A stretch of DNA of 64,000 nucleotides from JADGRA01 sp052143535 (GTDB lineage: Bacteria; Myxococcota; Myxococcia; Myxococcales; Myxococcaceae). The translations under genes and the position numbers were made by a program. Under the pieces are notes generated by a model. That model made no database searches. It was not told the origin of the DNA and was given only the letters and a program-made list of their open reading frames with translations. Positions within the stretch are counted from its first letter, which is position 1; the number at the start of each line of letters is the position of its first letter. Of the stretch, positions 27,443-34,836 are shown piece after piece. The stretch is taken from NCBI GenBank assembly GCA_052143535.1, contig JBKQSS010000066.1, positions 62,001 to 126,000 of the forward strand, read 5' to 3'.

Positions 27443-28261
27443 GTGTACTCGCCCTTCTTCTACGGGCTTCGCCCTACGCTGCACATTTCCCACCGTGGTG
27501 GGGCCGCGCTCGCCCCGGAAAATACCCGCGTGGCCTTCGACGCGGCGGTGGAGCGCTGGCGTACGGACGTCCTGGAGCTGGACGTGCACCTCACCCGCGA
27601 CGGCGAGTTGGTGGTGTCCCATGACGCGACTGTCGAGCGCTGCACCAACGGCACTGGGCGCATCTCGGAGGCAACTCTCGGCGAGCTGCAGCGGCTGGAC
27701 GCCGGTTACCGTTTCACCCCGGACGCAGGAAAAACCTTCCCCTTTCGAGGCCAGGGCGTGCGCATGCCGTCGCTGCACGAGGTGCTGCGGGCCTACCCGG
27801 GCCTGCCGCTCAACCTCGAGCTCAAAGAGGACACGCCCGGGGCGGCGGAGGCGCTGGCCCGCGAGGTGCGGGCCATGGGCGCCGGGCCCCGCGTCTGTTT
27901 GGGCAGCGAGCTGCAGGGCCTCAGCCAAAAGCTGGTGGCACTCTTGCCCGAAGTGGCGCACTTCTACCCGCGCGAGGCGCTGAGCCAGGCCGTCTTGGCC
28001 CTCAAGTCGGGCGAGCCGGTGGCCGAGGACACGCCCTACGGCGTGCTCGACATGCCGTACCGCTTCGGGGACGTGGTGTTGGTGGACGCGGCCTTCCTCG
28101 CCGCCGCTTCCGTAGCTGAAAAGTGGGTCAACGTGTGGACGGTGGACGCCGAAGAGGACATGCGCACCCTGGTGGCCTTGGGAGTCGGCGGCATCATGAC
28201 CGACCGGCCGGACTTGCTTCGCGGCGTCCTCGGCCAACCGGCGACGGGTGAGCCATGCTGA
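27443..28261 (+). CDS. Glycerophosphodiester phosphodiesterase
   Basis: A 272-residue GDPD-family enzyme that hydrolyses glycerophosphodiesters to glycerol-3-phosphate and an alcohol. The start is a GTG with GGGAGG upstream. Key motifs are HISHRGG...APENT, ELDVHLTRDGELVVSHD (the Glu/Asp and His pair) and NLELKEDTPG; the TIM-barrel end WTVDAEEDM is also seen. There is no signal peptide, so it acts in the cytoplasm on deacylated phospholipid products. It overlaps the thioesterase gene by 7 bases, which fits a role in lipid turnover. Confidence 0.92.
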   Translation: MYSPFFYGLRPTLHISHRGGAALAPENTRVAFDAAVERWRTDVLELDVHLTRDGELVVSHDATVERCTNGTGRISEATLGELQRLDAGYRFTPDAGKTFPFRGQGVRMPSLHEVLRAYPGLPLNLELKEDTPGAAEALAREVRAMGAGPRVCLGSELQGLSQKLVALLPEVAHFYPREALSQAVLALKSGEPVAEDTPYGVLDMPYRFGDVVLVDAAFLAAASVAEKWVNVWTVDAEEDMRTLVALGVGGIMTDRPDLLRGVLGQPATGEPC

Positions 28262-28758
28262 AGGCCAAAGCGCCCTCCGAGAGCGAGGCGGTGATGACGC
28301 AAGTCATCCTCCCCTCCGATGCCAACCCTCTCAACGCCGCCTTTGGTGGACGCGTCATGGAGTGGATAGACATTTGCGCCGGCGTTGCAGCGGGGCGCCA
28401 TTGCCGGCACGCCGTGGTGACGGCCTCCATGGACGATTTGCACTTCCACACCCCCATCCACGTGGGGTGGGTGGTGACGCTGCGGGCCCGGGTGCTGGCC
28501 GCCTTCCGCACCTCCATGGAGGTGGGCGTCACGGTGCATGCCGAGGACATCCTCAGCGGGGCCCAGCACCTCACCACCAGCGCGCTGCTGACGTTCGTCG
28601 CCCTCAACAGAGACGGCAGCAAAGCCCGCGTTCCGCCGCTGCGACTGGAAACCGAAGAGGACCGTCAGGCCTCCGCCGGAGCGGACGAGCGCCGCAGGGC
28701 CAGGCTCCAAAGGAAGGAGTCCGGGAGCAGCTGGCAGGCAGCGCTGCTTCGTCGCTGA
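28255..28758 (+). CDS. Acyl-CoA thioesterase (hotdog fold)
   Basis: A 167-residue single-hotdog thioesterase like YciA and the ACOT7-type domain, hydrolysing acyl-CoA to free acid and CoA. The family motif NPLNAAFGGRVMEWID (residues 24-39) carries the active-site Asn and Asp, and the core strand VTASMDDLHFHTPIHVG follows. The last 40 residues are basic and polar and may be disordered. It overlaps the glycerophosphodiesterase gene by 7 bases. Substrate chain length cannot be inferred. Confidence 0.9.
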   Translation: MLKAKAPSESEAVMTQVILPSDANPLNAAFGGRVMEWIDICAGVAAGRHCRHAVVTASMDDLHFHTPIHVGWVVTLRARVLAAFRTSMEVGVTVHAEDILSGAQHLTTSALLTFVALNRDGSKARVPPLRLETEEDRQASAGADERRRARLQRKESGSSWQAALLRR

Positions 28759-28775
28759 GGCAACGCTTTCAGGCG

Positions 28776-29156
28776 CTAGGTGGAGAAGGACGTTCCGCAG
28801 CCGCAGGTGGACTTGGCGTTGGGGTTACTGAATTTAAAGCCGGCGCCGGTGGTGCCCACCACGTAGTCCACCTCGGTACCGGCGAGGTAGGTGCTGCTGA
28901 GCGCATCCGTCACCAGCTTCACGCCGTCCTGCTCGCCGGTGAGCTCGCCCGGCTGGACGTCCTTCACCATATTCAAGTCATAGCCGAAGCCGCTGCAGCC
29001 GGCCGGGACGACGCGCACCGAAAGGTAGTAGCCGTCAAAGTTTTGCTGCTTCTGGACGGCCTTCACCTGCTCCACCGCCCGTGCAGTGAGGCGCAAGGGG
29101 AAGGCGGTGCCCTGGGCGGAAGCCGGCGCCGGGGTGGGAGTGCTTTGAATGTCCAT
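28776..29156 (-). CDS. A-type iron-sulfur carrier (HesB/IscA/ErpA family)
   Basis: A 126-residue protein that delivers Fe-S clusters to target enzymes. The three conserved cysteines are present: one in PAGCSGFGYDL and two in the C-terminal CGCG. The N-terminal 20 residues are an Ala/Pro/Thr-rich extension. I use the ATG at 29156; a longer frame upstream (to 29228) has no protein-like sequence. The gene is convergent with the thioesterase gene and 84 bases from the next SDR gene. No isc or suf operon lies nearby. Confidence 0.92.
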   Translation of the reverse strand: MDIQSTPTPAPASAQGTAFPLRLTARAVEQVKAVQKQQNFDGYYLSVRVVPAGCSGFGYDLNMVKDVQPGELTGEQDGVKLVTDALSSTYLAGTEVDYVVGTTGAGFKFSNPNAKSTCGCGTSFST

Positions 29157-29240
29157 GGGTGAAACATATAGCGGCCGGGCCCAACGGAGTCCACGGGACA
29201 CCCCCCCGCACCGGGGAGGGCCTAGCAAGGGGTGGGGCCT

Positions 29241-30005
29241 TTAGGGGCTCCGGGCCCCCCTCAGCCGGCCGCCATCCACGGCCAGCAGCTGGCCGGTAAT
29301 AAACTCCGGCCCCGTCAGCAGAAAACGCACTGTCTCGGCGACTTCCTCGGGCCGGCCGAAGCGCTGAAGGGGAATTCGCTGGCGCAACGCCTCGCGCTCA
29401 GCCGCCCCCATCCCCTCCGGTGGCAGCACCGTCCCCGGTGCCACGCCATTCACCCGCACCGCCGGGGCCAGCTCCACCGCCAGCACCTGCGTCAGCATGG
29501 CCAGGGCCGCCTTCGACATGCAGTAGGCGGCGTAGCCGCTCCACGGCAGGAAGGCCCCACCCAAGTCCAGCACGTTGAGGATGTCCCCCTGGCCCCGAGT
29601 CAGCATGCCCTTGGCCACCGCGCGAGAGAGCCGGAATGGCGCACGGGCGTTGAGGCGCCAGATGCTGTCGAGCAGCCCGTCCTGGGTGTCGAGGAAGGGG
29701 GACTGATCGAAGCGGGCCGAGCTATTCACCAGCACCGACACCTCGCCCAGCTGTCGTTCCACCTTTGGAAGCAGCCCGTCGAGGGCCACGTCGTCGGTGA
29801 GGTCTGCTTGGAAGGCCTCGGCCTGGTGCCCGCGCGCGCGCAACTCGCCAACCAGGGCCGCCGCCTCTTGGGCCGACGCGTGGTGGTGGACCGCCACCCT
29901 GGCGCCGGCGTCGGCGAGGCTCTCGGCGATGGCGCGCCCCAGACGCACCGCGGCACCCGTCACCAGCACCACCCGGCCGTCCAACCTGCGCTCGTACCCG
30001 GCCAC
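29241..30005 (-). CDS. Pteridine-reductase-like SDR
   Basis: A short-chain reductase of about 254 residues. The cofactor motif is TGAAVRLG, i.e. TGxxxRxG, whose Arg is the hallmark of pteridine reductases (PTR1, FolM) rather than ordinary SDRs with TGxxxGxG. NSSARF replaces NNAG, as in that group, and the catalytic YCMSK is present. It probably reduces dihydrofolate- or dihydropterin-type compounds. I chose a GTG start with GAGG upstream; ATGs at 30050 and 30083 would add 15 or 26 residues. The neighbouring molybdopterin gene moeB is divergent, so a link to pterin metabolism is plausible. Confidence 0.8.
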   Translation of the reverse strand: MAGYERRLDGRVVLVTGAAVRLGRAIAESLADAGARVAVHHHASAQEAAALVGELRARGHQAEAFQADLTDDVALDGLLPKVERQLGEVSVLVNSSARFDQSPFLDTQDGLLDSIWRLNARAPFRLSRAVAKGMLTRGQGDILNVLDLGGAFLPWSGYAAYCMSKAALAMLTQVLAVELAPAVRVNGVAPGTVLPPEGMGAAEREALRQRIPLQRFGRPEEVAETVRFLLTGPEFITGQLLAVDGGRLRGARSP

Positions 30006-30081
30006 GCCTCGCCCCCTCGTGCGGACTTGGCCCACATCCCAGCGGGCCATGGAAAGGCTGTTATACCGAAGGGCTAGCGCC

Positions 30082-31251
30082 ATGCCTTCCTACCGTGAGC
30101 TTTTGGCCAGGGCCCAGGCCGAGACATCCGAAGTTTCGGTGGAGGCGCTGCGCGCGCTTCTGGCCAGCGGGGCACCGGTGACGCTGCTCGACGTCCGCGA
30201 GGCGGACGAGTCCGCCGAGGGCCACATTCCCGGGGCGGTGCTGCTCCCTCGGGGGTGGCTCGAGCTGCGGGTGGAGGCGCTCGTCCCACGGGAGGCGGTG
30301 GTGGTGGTGTACTGCCAGAGCGGCGCGCGCGCCGTCCTGGCGTCACAAAGCCTTTTGGCCTTGGGCTACTCCAGCGTGCGCAACCTCGCCGGCGGCTTCG
30401 GCCGCTGGAGCGACGCGGGCTTGCCGGTGGCCAAGCCGAGCGTGCTGCGCGCGGACCAGAAGGCCCGCTACCGCCGTCACCTCAGCCTGCCGGAAGTCGG
30501 CGAGACGGGGCAGGCGAAGCTTTTGGCCGGACGAGTCCTCATCCTCGGGGCCGGCGGGCTCGGCTCGCCGGCAGTGCTGTACCTGGCTGCCGCCGGCGTG
30601 GGGACACTCGGCGTCGTCGACTCGGACGTCGTGGAGGCGAGCAACCTGCAGCGCCAGGTGCTGCACACCCTGGAGCGAACCGGACAGCCGAAGACACAAA
30701 GCGCCCAACAGGCCGTCGCCGCCCTCAACCCGGACGTCCGGGTGGTGGCCTTCCAGGAGCGCCTCACTGCGGCCAACGTCGAGCGGATTTTACAGGACTT
30801 CGACGTGGTGCTCGACGGCGGCGACAACTTCCCGACGCGCTACCTCCTCAACGACGCTTGCGTCCTGCTCAACAAGCCCCTGGTGCACGGCAGCGTCTTT
30901 CGCTTTGAGGGCCAAGTCACCACGGTGCTTCCCGGCCAGGGGCCCTGCTACCGGTGCCTGTACCCGGCGCCGCCGCCGGCCGAGCTGGCCCCCTCCTGCG
31001 CCGAGGCGGGCGTGCTGGGCGTGCTGCCCGGCGTCATCGGCCTACTTCAGGCCACCGAGGCGTTGAAGCTGTTGCTGGGCGTGGGGGCACCTTTGGTGGG
31101 GCGGCTGCTCACCTACGACGCCCTGCAGGGCCACTTCCGCGAGCTCCAGCTGCGGCGAGACAGCGCCTGCCGCGCGTGCGGCGAGGGAGCCCGTCCCACC
31201 CTGCAGGACACCGCCGACGTCTGTCCTCCGGCTCCCCATGCCCGTGCGTGA
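30082..31251 (+). CDS. moeB: Rhodanese-MoeB fusion (molybdopterin-synthase adenylyltransferase)
   Basis: A 389-residue protein. Residues 1-115 form a rhodanese domain with the active-site loop YCQSGARA. Residues about 130-380 are an E1-like ThiF/MoeB domain with GAGGLGSPA, the adenylate-site segment SNLQRQVLH and the Zn pairs CYRCL and CRACG. MoeB adenylates the C-terminal Gly of MoaD; the rhodanese would supply sulfur for the thiocarboxylate. In most MoeB-rhodanese fusions the rhodanese is C-terminal, so this order is less usual. The start ATG (30082) lies 16 bases after a TTATAC hexamer. It overlaps the next rhodanese gene by 14 bases. Confidence 0.9.
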   Translation: MPSYRELLARAQAETSEVSVEALRALLASGAPVTLLDVREADESAEGHIPGAVLLPRGWLELRVEALVPREAVVVVYCQSGARAVLASQSLLALGYSSVRNLAGGFGRWSDAGLPVAKPSVLRADQKARYRRHLSLPEVGETGQAKLLAGRVLILGAGGLGSPAVLYLAAAGVGTLGVVDSDVVEASNLQRQVLHTLERTGQPKTQSAQQAVAALNPDVRVVAFQERLTAANVERILQDFDVVLDGGDNFPTRYLLNDACVLLNKPLVHGSVFRFEGQVTTVLPGQGPCYRCLYPAPPPAELAPSCAEAGVLGVLPGVIGLLQATEALKLLLGVGAPLVGRLLTYDALQGHFRELQLRRDSACRACGEGARPTLQDTADVCPPAPHARA

Positions 31252-31567
31252 AATTGCGCCCTCGGCGCTTCACCAACAGCTGACGGGCCGGGGCCAGCCT
31301 CCGGTGTTGCTCGACGTGCGTACCCCCGAGGAGCACGCGCTGGTGGCGCTGCCTGACTCGGTGCTTGTCCCGCTACAGGAATTCAACGAGCGGCTGGCGG
31401 AACTCGAGGCCCTCAAAGGGAAACCGGTGGTGGTGTACTGCCACACCGGCGTGCGCAGCTTCCATGCCGCCGCCTTTCTGGCCTCCCGGGGCGTCGACGC
31501 CACCTCCTTGGCCGGGGGCATCGACCGCTACGCCGTGGAAGTCGACCCGTCGCTGCCACGGTACTGA
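31238..31567 (+). CDS. Single-domain rhodanese sulfurtransferase
   Basis: A 109-residue rhodanese with the catalytic loop YCHTGVRS, Cys in the first position, and the family start LLDVRTPEEHALV. It transfers sulfane sulfur to a thiophilic acceptor. Its start lies inside the end of the moeB fusion (14-base overlap), so the two are coupled, which gives this locus two rhodaneses for one MoeB. The natural reading is an added sulfur donor for molybdopterin or a related thiocarboxylate path. No signal peptide is present. Confidence 0.92.
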   Translation: MPVREIAPSALHQQLTGRGQPPVLLDVRTPEEHALVALPDSVLVPLQEFNERLAELEALKGKPVVVYCHTGVRSFHAAAFLASRGVDATSLAGGIDRYAVEVDPSLPRY

Positions 31568-31691
31568 CTGGGGTGTGCGGTTTTGGAGTGGGCACCGGTG
31601 CCAGCCCCCGCTTCCTCGAGGCCCTCACCAACGGAGGCCTCGCGGCGAAGCGGCTCCGGCTGAAAACCGACGGGGGCCGGCAGCGCGGTGA

Positions 31692-32924
31692 CTACTTGCT
31701 CGTCCCGTCGCCGTGCACCTGCTGCTGAAGCGTCCAGTTTCCTTGCACGTACCCGTTGGGGTTGACGTTCGGGTTGGCCGTCTGGAGGGCCTTGGTGCCG
31801 GGGGCGTTGACCCAGGTGTTGCTGTAGCCAGCGGAGACTTTGCTGAGCTGTCCGCTGTTTGGGTCACGGACGGTTTGCTGCCCGAGCGCGTAGTCCACGG
31901 TGTCGGAAGCGGAAGTATGCATGGCGTTTGCGCTCTGCTGGGCCCGCTGCATGGACATGTCCGTCCCCCGCTGCATGGTGGACAGGAATTCCTCGTGCTG
32001 TTGCTGCCGCATCGCCTGGGACTGCTGAAACTGCTGGTTCTGCTGCTGCAGCTGCTGCATGAACTGCTGGTTTTGCTGCTGCATCTGCTGGCTGGCTTGC
32101 TGCGCTTGGCGATTTTGAAGGTCAATTCTTGCCTGGACCCACTGCGGATTTTCGCTGCGCACCCCAGCCGGCTTTAGCAGCTTCACGGCGTCCTCGAGTT
32201 TCCCTTGGGCGGCGCGCACCACGCGGATGGTCGCGCTGCAGGTGTCCACCGAGAAGGCTTGCTTCTGGTAATTGCCGAAGACGCTATGCCCACAGTCGAG
32301 GATGGCAAACAGCAACGCCTCCATGGGGGCGCCGCCACTGCGGTAGCGCACCTTAGCCTGTGCCATGTCTCCGGACTCGACGTAGGGCTCTTTGTGAAAG
32401 CGGGCCGCCACCTGGGCGGCCATGGCATTGTTTTTCTCGATGCCCTTCTTTTGGGCCGCCAGCTGCTCGGCAGCCATCGGGACGTCGGCGACGTATTCGA
32501 CTCCGGAGACGGCCGACAGGCGCTGGAGGAACTCCGACGCGCTCAGCTGGCCCGTCAGCGGGAGGCATCCGGGCGGCGTCCTCTTCGGCAACCAGGGGGC
32601 GCTGCCCCAGCGCCAGTCGAAGCGCGGCAAGCGCTCGAGCTGGGTGAGGCCGTCTGGACTCGACGTCCGAAACGCCGGAAAGGCGACGTCCAAGCAGGCG
32701 GTGCCGTTGATGAGCGCGCCTTGGAATCGCCAGTCAGTGGGGACGTCGACCAGGTAGGCCTCCAGGTTGAGGGCCCGGTCGTGAATGGCCTCCGTCCGCA
32801 TGCCCGGCGCCGCCGCCTTGCCCCCGGCTGGCGCGGAGGCCGCCCCGCCACCGCGGGCGAAGACAGGCCCAACGGCAAGCACGGCGGCGAGTCCTCCGCC
32901 GAGAAGTCTGGCGTTGACGAGCAT
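31692..32924 (-). CDS. Exported Gln-rich protein of unknown function
   Basis: A 410-residue protein with a signal peptide (MLVNARLLGGGLAAVLAVGPVFARG). Residues about 30-260 form a mixed domain with scattered cysteines. A strongly Gln/Met-rich coiled region (about residues 270-322) follows, with runs such as QQASQQMQQQNQQFMQQLQ. The end (about 345-405) is a small Thr/Asn/Gly-rich domain with NPNVNPNGYVQGNW, a motif I have seen at the ends of exported proteins in other phyla. The function is unknown. The Gln run is encoded by mixed CAG/CAA codons rather than a pure triplet repeat. Confidence 0.78.
   Translation of the reverse strand: MLVNARLLGGGLAAVLAVGPVFARGGGAASAPAGGKAAAPGMRTEAIHDRALNLEAYLVDVPTDWRFQGALINGTACLDVAFPAFRTSSPDGLTQLERLPRFDWRWGSAPWLPKRTPPGCLPLTGQLSASEFLQRLSAVSGVEYVADVPMAAEQLAAQKKGIEKNNAMAAQVAARFHKEPYVESGDMAQAKVRYRSGGAPMEALLFAILDCGHSVFGNYQKQAFSVDTCSATIRVVRAAQGKLEDAVKLLKPAGVRSENPQWVQARIDLQNRQAQQASQQMQQQNQQFMQQLQQQNQQFQQSQAMRQQQHEEFLSTMQRGTDMSMQRAQQSANAMHTSASDTVDYALGQQTVRDPNSGQLSKVSAGYSNTWVNAPGTKALQTANPNVNPNGYVQGNWTLQQQVHGDGTSK
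31985..32115. repeat. Low-complexity CTG/TTG tract encoding the Gln-rich segment
   Basis: About 130 bases dominated by CTGCTG, TTGCTG and similar triplets on the plus strand, encoding the Gln-rich coil of the exported protein on the minus strand. Because codons are mixed, slippage is less likely than in a perfect triplet array. Confidence 0.6.
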
Positions 32925-33088
32925 CGGTGCCCTCCCCGCGATGTGGCCCCAGGCGCCAAACTACGCCTCCCTCCCTCCAAGGGCCAACCCTGGAGGAAAG
33001 TCCTTTCGCCGTCACCCGATTGCGCCGACGCCACCGCCCGCTGGCAACTGGCGCGACGACGCCGCCCCCGGGTACAAGGGCCGGCCCC

Positions 33089-34591
33089 ATGCCGCGCCCA
33101 CCTCCCTCCCCCCGCGGTGGCTCCCCAAAGCGCCCGAGGCCGGGTGCACCTAAGAGTCCGCCCGACGGCACGCGCAAGGCGCGCTCCGAGAGGCGGCGGC
33201 TGCGCCGCCGCGAGGAGGAAAGCGGCGCGCGGGCCGAGCGCCCCGTCCGGGAGGACTTGGTGACACAAGCCAGTCTCGAAGCCTACGGCGCCATTCGCCA
33301 CGAGGGGCGCCTGGCGGACCGCGCGCTGGAGTACACGCTGCGGCCCAAGCGCCACCTCTACTCCAACGAGCGTCGGGCCGTGGCCGAGCGCGTCTACGCG
33401 CTGGTGCGCCGCCAGCGCACCGTGGACGCGTTGCTGGAGCGCACCGGGCCGGCCTTCGGCCGGCTGTCCACCACCGCCCAGGACCGGCTGCGCATCGCCA
33501 GCTCCCGCGTCCTGGACGGCGAGGTGGCACCCCACGTCGCCGGCGGCATGGGGCTTTCCACCGAGGAGTTGGGGTTGCTCGAGGCGCTGCCCGCTGCGCG
33601 TCGGACACTGTTGAGGCTGCCGGAGGAGGAGCGCTTCGCCCTCGAGGTGTCCTTTCCTGACGCGCTGGCGAGGGCCTGGCGGGCCGAGTACCGGGACGAG
33701 GCGGGGCGGGCGGCGGAGGCGGTCAACGCCCGGGCCCCCCTCACCATTCGCACCAACACCTTGAAGACGGACCGCGAGGCCCTGCGCGCACGGCTGCGGA
33801 CGGAAGGGGTGGAAGCCACCCCGACGCCGCTCAGCCCCTTGGGGCTCTTCCTCACCGGCCACCAGAATGCCTTCTCCCTCCCCAGTTTCCGCGAGGGCCT
33901 CTTCGAGATTCAGGACGAGGGGAGCCAGCTCTTAGGGCAACTCGTCGACGCGCCGCCGACGCGGGTGGTGGACGCTTGCGCAGGGGCGGGGGGCAAGACG
34001 CTGCAGCTGGCGGCGCAGATGAAGAACCGCGGCGAGCTTTTTGCGCTGGACATCGACACGCGGCGTCTGGAGGACTTGCGCCAGCGCGCCCGCCGCGCTG
34101 GCGTCCACAACACCCGGGTGCGTCTCATTCCAGCCGAGGGGCCCGCTGCGCGCGAGGCGCTCCGGGACCTCGAGGGCAGCATGGACCGAGTCCTCGTCGA
34201 CGCCCCCTGCACCGGGACGGGCACCCTGCGCCGCAAGCCCGACGCACGCTACCGCTTCACCGACGAGACGCTGGCCGAGGCGGTGGCTCGCCAGCGGGCC
34301 CTGTTGGAGCAATTCGCTCCGCTGGTGAAGCCCGGCGGCCGGATGGTGTACGGCACCTGCAGTGTGCTGCGTGCGGAAAACGAGGCAGTGGTGGAGGCCT
34401 TCCTCGTCGCCCACCCCGAGTTTCGACTCGTTCCGCCGAGCGACAAGCTGGGGCCGGAGCTCGGCGACAAAGTGAGCCGCGCAGGCTTCCTGCGACTCAC
34501 CACCCATCTCCACGGGACGGACGGCTTTTTCGGGGCCACGCTTTTGCGCCACACACCAGCCTCGGGTGCGAAGCGCCAGCCGCAGGCCTGA
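33089..34591 (+). CDS. rsmB: RsmB-family rRNA cytosine-C5 methyltransferase
   Basis: About 500 residues from an ATG with AAGGG upstream. A basic, disordered N-terminus (Pro/Arg/Lys-rich, about 50 residues) leads into a NusB-like helical region and then a Rossmann methyltransferase domain. The SAM motif is VVDACAGAGGKTLQLA. Both catalytic cysteines are visible, in DAPCTGTGTLRRKPDARY and YGTCSVLRAENE. RsmB methylates C967 of 16S rRNA. The LRRKPDARY wording favours RsmB over RsmF, but substrate assignment is by family only. The extended N-terminal tail is unusual. Confidence 0.9.
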   Translation: MPRPPPSPRGGSPKRPRPGAPKSPPDGTRKARSERRRLRRREEESGARAERPVREDLVTQASLEAYGAIRHEGRLADRALEYTLRPKRHLYSNERRAVAERVYALVRRQRTVDALLERTGPAFGRLSTTAQDRLRIASSRVLDGEVAPHVAGGMGLSTEELGLLEALPAARRTLLRLPEEERFALEVSFPDALARAWRAEYRDEAGRAAEAVNARAPLTIRTNTLKTDREALRARLRTEGVEATPTPLSPLGLFLTGHQNAFSLPSFREGLFEIQDEGSQLLGQLVDAPPTRVVDACAGAGGKTLQLAAQMKNRGELFALDIDTRRLEDLRQRARRAGVHNTRVRLIPAEGPAAREALRDLEGSMDRVLVDAPCTGTGTLRRKPDARYRFTDETLAEAVARQRALLEQFAPLVKPGGRMVYGTCSVLRAENEAVVEAFLVAHPEFRLVPPSDKLGPELGDKVSRAGFLRLTTHLHGTDGFFGATLLRHTPASGAKRQPQA

Positions 34592-34620
34592 GACGGCCGG
34601 CCGTCGGGCTGTCGCTCTGC

Positions 34621-34836
34621 TTAGCAACAGCCCTTGAAGCGCCCCTTTTCAACCGCGTAGCGGGCATTCTGACGCTCCCGGAAGAATTCGACGCGGGTCA
34701 TGATGGGCAGCCGCGGGTGGTGCAGTTTTCGGTGTTCCACGTAGTTCTCGTAGTCGGGAACACCGACCATCAGCCGCGCCGTGCGAGCCGACCACATCCA
34801 GACGGTTTTCAGCCTCGCCACGACTCCATCAAGCAT
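34621..34836 (-). CDS. ybdD: YbdD/YjiX-family small protein (CstA partner)
   Basis: A 71-residue protein of the DUF466 family, which almost always sits next to cstA. Family motifs are GVPDYENYVEH and TRVEFFRERQNARY, with a C-terminal KGCC. The start overlaps the cstA stop by 8 bases (ATGCTTGA) and has GGAGG five bases upstream, so it is coupled to cstA. In enterobacteria the orthologue is needed for CstA/BtsT-type pyruvate uptake; the same helper role is likely here. Confidence 0.92.
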   Translation of the reverse strand: MLDGVVARLKTVWMWSARTARLMVGVPDYENYVEHRKLHHPRLPIMTRVEFFRERQNARYAVEKGRFKGCC

